A stretch of DNA of 7,791 nt from Candidatus Stahliibacteriota bacterium (GCA_030592225.1 JAUVJT010000100.1:1-7791), one strand, 5' to 3'. Shown: positions 1 to 5,155, counted from the first letter of the stretch. Translations and numbers: made by a program. Notes: generated by a model from the sequence alone, not told the origin.

Positions 1-606
1 ACTCAGCTTAAAGAAGAGCTTTCTGCATATATTGATACCATGGAGGAACAGGTTGAGCGCACGAGTCGTGTGGTTACCGGTCTGCTTGAGTTTACCCAAA
101 CCAAACGTTCAGAGGTCAGACCGGCCGACGTTAATTCGATCCTGACAGAGGCGTTGGACTTGCTGTCCCAGCATCTTTCTTTAAGGAAGCTTTCGGTTTC
201 TATCCACACCGATCTCGGTGCGGATTTATATCCTGCTCTGGTAGATTCCACAGCCCTGCAGCAGGTATTGGTTAACGTTATCCAGAACTCTTTTGAGGCC
301 ATGGGAGTGGGGGGCGAACTTGACGTTCGCACCGAGAATACAGATTCAGGCATGGTTCGTATTACGATAAGTGATAACGGTCCCGGAGTGCCGCCCGATC
401 TTCGCGAGGAGATATTCGAGCCGCTTTTCACCACCAAAACCGACAGGAAAGGAACAGGTTTAGGGCTTGCTATCAGCGTTATGCTGCTGGAACGTTTCAG
501 GGGCAGGATATATCTTGATGATGTCTCCAAAGAAGGAGCTAGTTTTGTTATCGAGGTTCCAATCCAGGAGGGGGGAACGGTGGAAGGCGAAAACAAGGAG
601 GTTTAA
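1..606 (+). CDS. Sensor histidine kinase, C-terminal part (5' end outside window)
   Basis: The frame is open from the first base, so this is the last 201 residues of a longer protein; an internal ATG at 40 is not the likely start. The first ~32 residues look like the second helix of a HisKA dimerisation domain; the phospho-accepting His would lie upstream, outside the window. The rest is a full HATPase_c domain: N box with the Asn of NVIQNSFEA (about nt 253-303), G1 box DNGPG (nt 373-387), F box EPLFTTK, and G2 box GTGLG (nt 451-465). The last ~14 residues are a charged tail. The product should bind ATP and autophosphorylate, then pass phosphate to a receiver; the two downstream response regulators are the obvious partners. 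The stop codon overlaps the next ATG by one base (TAATG), and AAGGAGG (595-601) lies inside its 3' end, so the genes are co-transcribed and probably translationally coupled. Sensor input is unknown. Confidence 0.93.
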   Translation, partial: TQLKEELSAYIDTMEEQVERTSRVVTGLLEFTQTKRSEVRPADVNSILTEALDLLSQHLSLRKLSVSIHTDLGADLYPALVDSTALQQVLVNVIQNSFEAMGVGGELDVRTENTDSGMVRITISDNGPGVPPDLREEIFEPLFTTKTDRKGTGLGLAISVMLLERFRGRIYLDDVSKEGASFVIEVPIQEGGTVEGENKEV

Positions 607-1343
607 TGGATAAGAAAGCGCGTGTTCTTTTCGTGGATGATGAAAAAGATTTTGCCGATGCCATGTCGCAGGTGCTTCGGTTGCAAGGTCTTGAGGTCGA
701 AACCACTTATTCCGGGACCCATGCCCTGCAGCAATACGTTCCCGGTGAGTTTGATCTGGTTATTACCGATTTGAGCATGCCGGGGATGGACGGTATTGAA
801 TTTATCCGCAAGGTACGGAAATTGCATCCAGCACAGCGTATCATTGTGATTACCGGTTTTCCGTCCCAGCGGTCCCAGGAACAGGCTTTGAAGCTGGGAA
901 CGCTGAATTACATTGCCAAACCGTTTAAGCCCAGGCGTTTTATAGAGCTGGTCGAGGACGCCTTGTGCAGCCATGAGACGGGTCTGCTTGGTGCGGTTAG
1001 ACTCAGTCCGGCGGATTTGATTCAACTCTACAGCCTGATGGGTAAGACCATAGTGCTGGAGATTCATAATAGAAAAGACGATGTGACGGGCCGGATTTGT
1101 TTTGAAAAAGGACAGATCGTGCATGCAGAAACGGGCAGCCACCAGGGTAAGGAGGCATTTTACATAATATGTTCCTGGAAGTCGGGTATCTTCAGCACGG
1201 AGATTCCTCAAACCAACGTACCTTGTACGATTAACGAGGGGGTTGACGCTTTGCTTCTGGAAGGAGCTCACAGGCTGGACGAGGATTCCGGGAGTGAAGC
1301 CGAAAAGAAAAACAAGGATACGAACAGCAAGGAGTTTAAATGA
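606..1343 (+). CDS. Response regulator with C-terminal PATAN (DUF4388) domain
   Basis: A 245-residue protein. Residues 5-120 are a CheY-like receiver with acidic pair D11/D12, phospho-acceptor D55 in ITDLSMPGMDG, T83 and K105 (AKPF), all catalytic positions intact. Residues ~125-225 resemble the PATAN/DUF4388 domain: LLGAVRLSPADLIQLY at its start, then GRICFEKGQIVHAETG, GKEAFYIICSWKSGIF and a closing helix. The tail is charged and probably disordered. PATAN domains are protein-interaction modules found in PatA-type regulators and gliding or small-GTPase signalling systems; no DNA-binding output is present. It starts one base before the end of the kinase gene and shares ATGA with the next regulator, so all three form one operon. 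The receiver is a close paralogue of the next one: about 52 of the first 83 aligned residues are identical by hand count. The biological output is not known; the domain call is from motif memory, not a search. Confidence 0.88.
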   Translation: MDKKARVLFVDDEKDFADAMSQVLRLQGLEVETTYSGTHALQQYVPGEFDLVITDLSMPGMDGIEFIRKVRKLHPAQRIIVITGFPSQRSQEQALKLGTLNYIAKPFKPRRFIELVEDALCSHETGLLGAVRLSPADLIQLYSLMGKTIVLEIHNRKDDVTGRICFEKGQIVHAETGSHQGKEAFYIICSWKSGIFSTEIPQTNVPCTINEGVDALLLEGAHRLDEDSGSEAEKKNKDTNSKEFK

Positions 1344-2218
1344 AAGATACCAACATCCTTTTCGTCGACGACGAGAAACAATTTGCACTGGCCATGGCAA
1401 AGGTGCTGCGATTGCGGGGTTTTGGGGTTCAGACGGCTTTTTCAGGCAACGAAGCGCTTGATCGTTTCCAGACCGGAAGCTTTGACCTTGTGATTACCGA
1501 TCTGAAGATGCCCGTTATGGATGGAATACAATTCATTCGCCACGTGCGCCAGATAAATCCTTCGCAGAAGATAATAGTTATAACCGCGTTTCCGACACAA
1601 TGCGTACCCTGGAACCGCAGGCTTTCTTCCGATCAGAAGCAGATTGAACCAATAGGGACAATGAATTGTCTGGTAAAGCCATTTAGCTCCACACGTCTTA
1701 TCGAGGCGGTGGAGAGATGTTTAGCCGAATCAGCTGCAGTCCCGGCGGAGGAATCACCGCAGGAAAGTCCGGATGCTTTACCGGAGACCCAGTCAATTAA
1801 AAAAGATACGGTGAGCCGGCAGGCAGATTCGGATTCTCCCGTAAAGGATTCTGATCTGTGGCTCGAGGCGGGACAGATTCTGGAAGATACCGCAAAGGCA
1901 ATAGGGGACAGGGTTGCATGCGCCCTCGTTGGTCTGGACGGCGTTCTGGTCAGTGAGGTTAACCCTGTCGGTTTTCCCAGGGACTGCTATTCCGGCAGAT
2001 TCGCTTCGCTCATGAAGATTCTGCAAGACACCCTTACCCACCTGGGGTGCGGCGCTCTTTCAGAGATTCTTTTTCACTCCGAGGAGATGTGGATACTGGT
2101 CAGGTTTATTGGAAAACTGAATTATTATCTTTGCATCGTTGCTGATTTGAAGATTGCGTCAGGCATGTTGCGGATGGTTGCAAACAAGACCGCGCAGAAA
2201 CTCAACCAATTGGTATAA
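1340..2218 (+). CDS. Response regulator with C-terminal roadblock/LC7-like domain
   Basis: A 292-residue protein. Residues 4-128 are a receiver with D10/D11, phospho-acceptor D54 (ITDLKMPVMDG), T82 and K113 (VKPF). Between T82 and K113 there are 31 residues, against 22 in the paralogue upstream; the extra nine fall around helix 4, with an unusual sequence (CVPWNRRLSSDQKQIEP). Residues ~129-170 form a Ser/Glu/Pro-rich linker. Residues ~172-292 look like a roadblock/LC7 fold: a long first helix, the strand pair ALVGLDGVLVSEV, a central helix, then EEMWILVRFIGKLNYYLCIV and a final helix. Roadblock proteins such as MglB bind and regulate Ras-like GTPases, so this protein may link phosphorylation to a small GTPase; no GTPase gene is in the window. 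ATG overlaps the preceding stop (ATGA, 1340-1343), with AAGGAG at 1329-1334. The roadblock call is fold-pattern inference. Confidence 0.85.
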   Translation: MKDTNILFVDDEKQFALAMAKVLRLRGFGVQTAFSGNEALDRFQTGSFDLVITDLKMPVMDGIQFIRHVRQINPSQKIIVITAFPTQCVPWNRRLSSDQKQIEPIGTMNCLVKPFSSTRLIEAVERCLAESAAVPAEESPQESPDALPETQSIKKDTVSRQADSDSPVKDSDLWLEAGQILEDTAKAIGDRVACALVGLDGVLVSEVNPVGFPRDCYSGRFASLMKILQDTLTHLGCGALSEILFHSEEMWILVRFIGKLNYYLCIVADLKIASGMLRMVANKTAQKLNQLV

Positions 2219-2377
2219 TTCAGTTCCCTCTTGCACCCAAAGCGTCGCAGGCCGCGAACCCTTTAATATGACGGATGCCGCGCCGGTTACTATTGAAGAC
2301 GGCAAAAACACAGCAGTACAGCAACGACTATCAGACCTGCGGCCCTCTCAGAGGCATTCATGGCTGCCAGCCGTGCA

Positions 2378-2956
2378 TTAGCGTTTGAGCAGTTTCCAGC
2401 CCGCAGGCAAAAGCAGGGTCGCCGCGACTAATTTCACCACATCCCCCGTAATGAACGGGTAAAGACCCAAGGCAAGCACCCTGTTCCATCCGATAAACAC
2501 AGCCAGTCTGGGTAGTCCAAAAAGATAGATAACAACGTTGCCCGCAAGCATGGCAAGGGCTACGGTAAATATTCTGCGATCCCAGCCTTGCTCCGCCAGA
2601 TAACCGGCCACGTACGCGGCGGCCACGAATCCCATCAGATACCCGCCGGTAGGCCCCAGCAGACGCGCAAAGCCGACTCCGCCTCCGGCAAACAGGGGAA
2701 TACCTGCAACCCCCAGTCCCAGATAGGTGATTACGCTTGCCGCTCCGCGTTTGCTGCCCAACAGCGTTCCTGCCAGAAGCACCATAAGGGTCTGACCGCT
2801 GATCGGCACCGGGGTGAAGGGGAGGGGAAGGTAGACCTGGGCTGATAAGGCAATGGCCAGGCTGGCTCCGGCAATCAGCAAAAAATTGTAAAGAGCCTTT
2901 GAAACACTGGAAACCGGGCTTAAAACGTCTGCGTAAACTGCAACTCTTGTCTGCAT
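2378..2956 (-). CDS. bioY: Biotin transporter BioY (ECF S component)
   Basis: A 192-residue, very hydrophobic protein with about six membrane segments, the usual size for BioY. Hallmarks are LPFTPVPISGQTLMVLLAG near residues 45-63, GPTGGYLMGFVAAAYVAGYL (101-120), the AGN and LFGLPRL stretch (138-151), and YPFITGDVVK (166-175). BioY binds biotin in the inner membrane and imports it with an ECF energising module (an EcfT/BioN-type protein plus ATPases); no such partner is in the window, so it would share a module encoded elsewhere or act alone. The frame is open upstream to 3061, but the ATG at 2956 is preferred: AAGGAGGA (2961-2968) precedes it and a promoter fits just upstream, while the upstream extension is polar and unlike BioY. 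It converges on the response-regulator operon across a 159-bp gap with no convincing terminator. Confidence 0.93.
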   Translation of the reverse strand: MQTRVAVYADVLSPVSSVSKALYNFLLIAGASLAIALSAQVYLPLPFTPVPISGQTLMVLLAGTLLGSKRGAASVITYLGLGVAGIPLFAGGGVGFARLLGPTGGYLMGFVAAAYVAGYLAEQGWDRRIFTVALAMLAGNVVIYLFGLPRLAVFIGWNRVLALGLYPFITGDVVKLVAATLLLPAGWKLLKR

Positions 2957-2987
2957 CAATTCCTCCTTAACAGAGTTATTGACCGCA

Positions 2988-3015
2988 ACTATACTCAAAC
3001 CGATGTTTCTGTCAA
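2988..3015 (-). promoter_or_regulatory. Predicted sigma-70 promoter of bioY
   Basis: On the - strand the -35 box is a perfect TTGACA (3010-3015), followed by a 16-nt spacer and the -10 box TATAGT (2988-2993). Transcription would start near 2981, giving a leader of roughly 25 nt containing little more than the Shine-Dalgarno sequence. That leaves no room for a riboswitch. No clear BirA- or BioR-type palindrome is visible. Confidence 0.75.
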
Positions 3016-3024
3016 GCCGCTCCG

Positions 3025-3043
3025 TACCCCTCCGGGGTATTTT
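3025..3043 (+). terminator. Hairpin with short T run (weak terminator candidate)
   Basis: TACCCC, loop TCC, GGGGTA (3025-3039) form a 6-bp stem followed by TTTT (3040-3043) on the + strand. It lies just upstream of the bioY -35 box. The T run is short, so termination is only possible. The same hairpin read on the - strand has no T run. Confidence 0.35.
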
Positions 3044-3051
3044 CACTATAT

Positions 3052-3075
3052 CCAGGAACATGCTTCCTGGTTTTT
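3052..3075 (+). terminator. Rho-independent terminator candidate, + strand
   Basis: CCAGGAA (3052-3058), loop CATGC, TTCCTGG (3064-3070) and TTTTT (3071-3075) form a perfect 7-bp stem with a T5 tail on the + strand. No + strand gene ends nearby; the nearest stops at 2218. It would stop readthrough from the response-regulator operon or an unknown + strand transcript. It abuts the left inverted repeat, which begins at 3078, so it may instead be a feature of that junction. Confidence 0.45.
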
Positions 3076-3077
3076 AA

Positions 3078-3129
3078 GGACATAACACCCGTAACACACT
3101 TTTGGAATGCAACAAGCGTCTTGCTTCAC
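3078..3129. repeat. Left inverted repeat
   Basis: The outer end is GGACA, then after a short spacer CCCGTAACACACT (3088-3100), an exact inverted match to 4428-4440; the ungapped match including flanking bases is 15 of 16. Weaker similarity continues inward: GCAACAAGCG..TTGCTT (3109-3126) against GCAAGGGCG..TTGCTT on the opposite strand at the right end. Confidence 0.6.
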
Positions 3130-3175
3130 CCCACAGATCTGCTGCGCAGCTCTGCGGGGACCCCGACGTTGTTGC
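3109..3175. other. Long nested imperfect hairpin
   Basis: GCAACAAGCGTC (3109-3120) pairs with GACGTTGTTGC (3165-3175) with one bulged G. Inside it, CCCCACAGA..GCTGC (3129-3145) pairs with GCAGC..TCTGCGGGG (3146-3159) with one mismatch and a three-base bulge. GCTGCGCAGC at the tip is a perfect palindrome. No T run follows on either strand, so it is not a normal terminator. It begins inside the left inverted repeat. It could be a transposition-end structure, a structured RNA, or a dispersed palindromic repeat. Confidence 0.5.
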
Positions 3176-3218
3176 TTAAAATTCGCAGGGTTTTTTAGAA
3201 ATTCTTGATGAAACTTCG

Positions 3219-3237
3219 GCAACGACGCGGTCGTTGC
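3219..3237. other. Perfect 8-bp hairpin
   Basis: GCAACGAC, loop GCG, GTCGTTGC. The arms resemble the outer stem of the hairpin at 3109-3175 (GACGTTGTTGC). There is no adjacent T run. It is probably part of the same structured block. Confidence 0.5.
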
Positions 3238-3255
3238 AGTCCATATGGGCTGATT

Positions 3256-3300
3256 AAGGGGCCTGGAGGACGGACTCTCCAGTCCGTCAAATAGCCCCTT
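3256..3300. other. Nested hairpin just downstream of the nuclease gene
   Basis: The outer stem is AAGGGGC (3256-3262) with GCCCCTT (3294-3300); the inner stem is GACGGACT (3269-3276), loop CTCC, AGTCCGTC (3281-3288). An alternative stem CTGGAG (3263-3268) with CTCCAG (3277-3282) competes with the inner one. It starts 12 nt past the nuclease stop codon on the - strand, where a terminator would be expected, but no T run follows. It may protect the 3' end of the mRNA or be a dispersed palindromic repeat. Confidence 0.5.
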
Positions 3301-3312
3301 CCCCAAATGGGT

Positions 3313-4338
3313 TTATAATTTGCTTGCTCTAACTCGAAACTCGTGCATCTCGATTATTTTGCCTTTTTCATCTTCAGTTTTCCAGAAAATCCATCCATTT
3401 GTTTGGTGGAATTTTCTTCCATCCTTAGGTGGGCCGATAATGGTGTTTCTAGCATGGCCTCCCGCAAGGGAAAGGGATCGATAGCGTTGTCCTTGGAATA
3501 CAATAATCCCATCCCTTTCGATAGATGCTTCGAGTCTTTTTCCACGATATGATGTGAAAATTTGACACGGCGGATGGAGTAACCCTTTCTCGATTAAGGT
3601 CTGAACAGAAATGTGGCCAAATCCTTTTTTAGATTTTTTCCCTTCACCTGTTTTTCTTGCCGATGGCACGCTTTGGGATTCAGGAAGTTCGATGTCAATT
3701 TTTGCAGTGGCCAAGTAGGTTCTTATTTGAGCAGGTTTAAGATTGGTTTTTTCTCTGATTGATGCGATTAAGGAATATGGGGGTGTTTTTAGCGTATCAA
3801 TTAGCGCAGTTTTGAGGGCGGTTCTTGCAAAGTAGATGTCCCATTGAGAATTAAGGGTTCCTTTTGCAAGATTTTCTTTAGTCAGTAAAGATAAAACCCT
3901 TTCAGCTTTTGAAATGTCTTGTGTTATTGTGATTCCCTTGAACAGCTTCCTTTCCAGAGAAACTGGAGCATTGGATCGGTAGATATGATAGTCGTTACCA
4001 TTAGTTAGAACACACCATTCTATCCCTGCGTTGTTAGCGTAGTTAACAGTTTGTTTCACCCACTTGACGTCATCCAGTGAATGTTTCAGGGCTTTGGCTT
4101 CAATAAAAAGACACGGTTCTTCATCCAGCAATAGCGCGTAATCAACGGGATTATATCGCTGACTAAGTTTGAATTCTCTTACTACTTCATCTATGTTAGT
4201 GGTGTTCCACCCAAGAGCAACCAGTAGAGGTTCGATTAATGTGGCTTTTGTGTTCGCTTCGCCAATAGGTTGGCCACGTTTCTTCAATTTGATTATATTC
4301 CCACGTAGATTGTTAAGCGTTTGGGTAAGAGAATCCAT
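3313..4338 (-). CDS. HsdR N-terminal-like PD-(D/E)xK nuclease with C-terminal RAMA-like domain
   Basis: A 341-residue protein. Residues ~1-155 resemble the N-terminal nuclease domain of type I restriction R subunits: ATLIEPLLVALGW (33-45), the catalytic Asp D66 in VDYALL, E80 and K82 in IEAKAL, then Q96 and Y100 (QTVNY), the QxxxY motif of RecB-like nucleases. The middle (~155-240) is helical and ends in a Lys-rich linker (GKKSKKG). Residues ~240-335 match the RAMA pattern: LIEKGLLHPP, then RLEASIERDGIIVFQG, a Ser-rich segment, NGWIFWKTED and a terminal hydrophobic strand. RAMA domains accompany restriction and adenine-methylase systems and are thought to read DNA. There is no helicase motor, methylase or specificity subunit, so this is not a type I enzyme; it may be a stand-alone defence or element-maintenance nuclease. 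ATG at 4338 is chosen over TTG at 4341 because AGGAGG (4345-4350) sits six bases from it. Specificity is unknown. Confidence 0.85.
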   Translation of the reverse strand: MDSLTQTLNNLRGNIIKLKKRGQPIGEANTKATLIEPLLVALGWNTTNIDEVVREFKLSQRYNPVDYALLLDEEPCLFIEAKALKHSLDDVKWVKQTVNYANNAGIEWCVLTNGNDYHIYRSNAPVSLERKLFKGITITQDISKAERVLSLLTKENLAKGTLNSQWDIYFARTALKTALIDTLKTPPYSLIASIREKTNLKPAQIRTYLATAKIDIELPESQSVPSARKTGEGKKSKKGFGHISVQTLIEKGLLHPPCQIFTSYRGKRLEASIERDGIIVFQGQRYRSLSLAGGHARNTIIGPPKDGRKFHQTNGWIFWKTEDEKGKIIEMHEFRVRASKL

Positions 4339-4362
4339 CAAAAGCCTCCTAGCTTGTTACCA

Positions 4363-4390
4363 ATAATACTCGCTTGATGTAAAATGTCAA
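4363..4390 (-). promoter_or_regulatory. Predicted sigma-70 promoter of the nuclease gene
   Basis: On the - strand, TTGACA (4385-4390), a 16-nt spacer and TATTAT (4363-4368) precede the gene by a suitable distance. A second TTGACA lies at 4393-4398, eight bases upstream, so two -35 boxes are available in tandem. The upstream copy overlaps the inner edge of the right inverted repeat, so the gene's expression signals sit at the segment's end. Confidence 0.7.
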
Positions 4391-4393
4391 TAT

Positions 4394-4447
4394 GTCAAAG
4401 CAAAAGCGCCCTTGCAGGCAATTTCTTAGTGTGTTACGGGGGTGTCC
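4394..4447. repeat. Right inverted repeat
   Basis: AGTGTGTTACGGG (4428-4440) is the exact reverse complement of 3088-3100, and TGTCC (4443-4447) mirrors the GGACA at 3078-3082. Inward similarity to the left copy is weaker and needs small gaps. The outer edge is two bases from the 11-bp tandem repeats. Confidence 0.6.
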
Positions 4448-4449
4448 AC

Positions 4450-4504
4450 CTTTTGACCAACTTCTGACCATCTTTTGGGTAGCTTTTGACCATCTTTTGA
4501 CCAG
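4450..4504. repeat. Five tandem 11-bp direct repeats
   Basis: Five units of exactly 11 bp run without gaps: CTTTTGACCAA, CTTCTGACCAT, CTTTTGGGTAG, CTTTTGACCAT, CTTTTGACCAG. The third unit differs most (GGGTA for GACCA). The period is close to one DNA helical turn, so a protein reading CTTTTGACC would meet each copy on the same face. The repeats abut the right inverted repeat and precede the tmRNA terminator. Function is unknown: possible binding array, transposase-site cluster, or slippage product. Confidence 0.85.
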
Positions 4505-4527
4505 CTTAAATCTCGTGTTTTTAGACC

Positions 4528-4553
4528 AAAAAAAGCGCCCGTTCGGGCGCTTT
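4528..4553 (-). terminator. Strong Rho-independent terminator
   Basis: On the - strand, AAAGCGCCC, loop GAAC, GGGCGCTTT form a 9-bp stem, and the T run is seven bases long (4534 down to 4528). It lies 17 nt beyond the tmRNA 3' end, so it was probably the ssrA terminator. It now ends the CotH/DUF4956/porin/lamin-tail operon. Confidence 0.9.
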
Positions 4554-4569
4554 AATCTATAATAAAAAG

Positions 4570-4600
4570 TGGAGGCGGCGGGAATCGAACCCGCGTCCGA
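4570..4600 (-). pseudogene. ssrA: tmRNA (ssrA) 3'-end fragment, body missing
   Basis: On the - strand, a perfect T arm GCGGGTTCGATTCCCGC (4594-4578) is followed by the acceptor strand and discriminator CGCCTCCA (4577-4570), preceded by GGAC. This is the classic tmRNA 3' end: CGCCUCC pairs with a 5' GGGGGCG through the G3-U wobble that alanyl-tRNA synthetase recognises. CCA is not encoded. Upstream on the same strand, where the mRNA-like region, tag ORF and 5' acceptor strand should lie, there is an intact protein gene ending at 4626, and no 5' GGGGGCG is seen. Hence only the 3' tail survives; the fragment may reach to about 4620 (part of helix P2). Such fragments are usual attachment-site remnants of elements that integrate into ssrA. 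Confidence 0.85.
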
Positions 4601-4625
4601 AGTGGTCAACGGTCGAGGTGTTCGG

Positions 4626-5147
4626 CTAGAGATTGCCGAGACCCGGGCTTGGGTCGCTCATGAACTCCCAGTCCCCGTAACCATCTTCCACACGACCATA
4701 GGAGGTGTCCGGGAACTGGGCAGGATAGGTTAATGAATCCACAACCACCAGTCCTGAATCGGTATCCCGGTATAACCCGAGAAACTCGCCGTCGCCTGCC
4801 AACCGGAAGTTTGCGTGCATTTGTCCCTGGTCGGTGTCGTTGTCCGCCCATATGAATAGGAACCCATGGGAAGTGATGACAGTATCGGGAATTCGCCATT
4901 TGTCAATTTCTTCAGGGTCATCGGTCAGATAATACTTTTCAACCTTACCTTTATCGTCTACCATCTCTACTCGATTGTAAAGTTCAATCCAGTCGTCGGC
5001 TTCACCGCGTTCGTCCACTACGGTCGAGTCGTTGCGGGCCATAAACTCGTTCAAGCGCAGTTCCGGTTCTTCAGGCAGGGGCGAGCCTTGCGGGTTGCAA
5101 GCAAAAAGAAGCAGCCCCGGTATAATCAGCCAGCGGTATGCTTTCAT
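4626..5147 (-). CDS. Lamin-tail-domain lipoprotein
   Basis: A 173-residue protein. It starts with a lipoprotein signal peptide (MKAYRWLIIPGLLLFAC) with lipobox LFAC and lipidated Cys17, so it should be anchored in a membrane facing the periplasm or outside. After a short Pro/Glu linker, residues ~29-173 form a lamin tail domain: RLNEFMARN, ADDWIELYN, YLTDD, KWRIPDT, HGFLFIWAD, a FRLAGDGEFLGLY core, then VDSLTYPAQFPDTSYGR and the closing SPGLGN. Lamin tail domains are immunoglobulin-like modules common in secreted bacterial proteins and often sit beside CotH kinases, as here. ATG at 5147 follows AGGAGGA (5151-5157), which overlaps the stop of the porin gene; the two are co-transcribed. The stop lies about 26 nt from the tmRNA fragment. 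The ligand is unknown; a surface-binding or scaffold role is inferred. Confidence 0.85.
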   Translation of the reverse strand: MKAYRWLIIPGLLLFACNPQGSPLPEEPELRLNEFMARNDSTVVDERGEADDWIELYNRVEMVDDKGKVEKYYLTDDPEEIDKWRIPDTVITSHGFLFIWADNDTDQGQMHANFRLAGDGEFLGLYRDTDSGLVVVDSLTYPAQFPDTSYGRVEDGYGDWEFMSDPSPGLGNL

Positions 5148-5155
5148 TTTTCCTC

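Larger units (their letters stand above)
3078..4447. mobile_element. Inverted-repeat-bounded segment carrying a nuclease gene (candidate mobile element)
   Basis: A 1370-bp segment lies between imperfect inverted repeats (3078-3129 and 4394-4447), both starting GGACA at their outer ends. It holds a single gene, for an HsdR-N/RAMA-type nuclease, a promoter for it, and about 210 nt of hairpin-rich noncoding DNA. Its gene is AT-richer than its surroundings: by hand count 70 of 180 bases are G or C at 3781-3960, against 40 of 60 at 5401-5460 and 37 of 60 at 6361-6420. No transposase is encoded, and I see no convincing target-site duplication (TTTTTAA on the left, ACCTTTTG on the right). If mobile it is non-autonomous or decayed. 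The inverted repeats are seen; mobility is inferred. Confidence 0.5.

Noticed and set aside
603..1400. 265-residue open frame opposite the first response regulator
   Set aside because: It is the antisense shadow of a gene with clear receiver and PATAN motifs.
2268..2381. Small + strand open frame of 37 codons after the regulator operon
   Set aside because: No Shine-Dalgarno sequence and no conserved pattern; it overlaps the end of bioY.
2960..3015. BirA-type operator at the bioY promoter
   Set aside because: AACTCTGTTAA and GGTTTGAGT show only loose similarity and no proper inverted repeat with the expected spacing.
2957..3061. 35-residue N-terminal extension of bioY
   Set aside because: It would cover the predicted promoter and the AAGGAGGA site, and BioY proteins normally begin close to the chosen Met.
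3046..3306. 86-residue open frame on the - strand in the gap before bioY
   Set aside because: Low-complexity, Cys-scattered product with no family resemblance; it runs through three strong hairpins and lacks a good ribosome binding site.
3313..4341. TTG start at 4341 for the nuclease
   Set aside because: ATG at 4338 is the next codon and has ideal spacing from AGGAGG.
4450..4504. 11-bp repeat array as a CRISPR
   Set aside because: Units are contiguous with no spacers, and far too short.
4349..4609. 86-residue open frame on the - strand with GSIPAAST near its start
   Set aside because: This is a chance reading of the tmRNA 3' end, the terminator and the 11-bp repeats; the GSIPAAST string is a known artefact of T-arm translation.
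4530..4620. Complete tRNA or permuted two-piece tmRNA
   Set aside because: No matching 5' acceptor strand, D arm or anticodon arm lies upstream, and the 3' side leads straight into a terminator rather than a 5' tmRNA piece.
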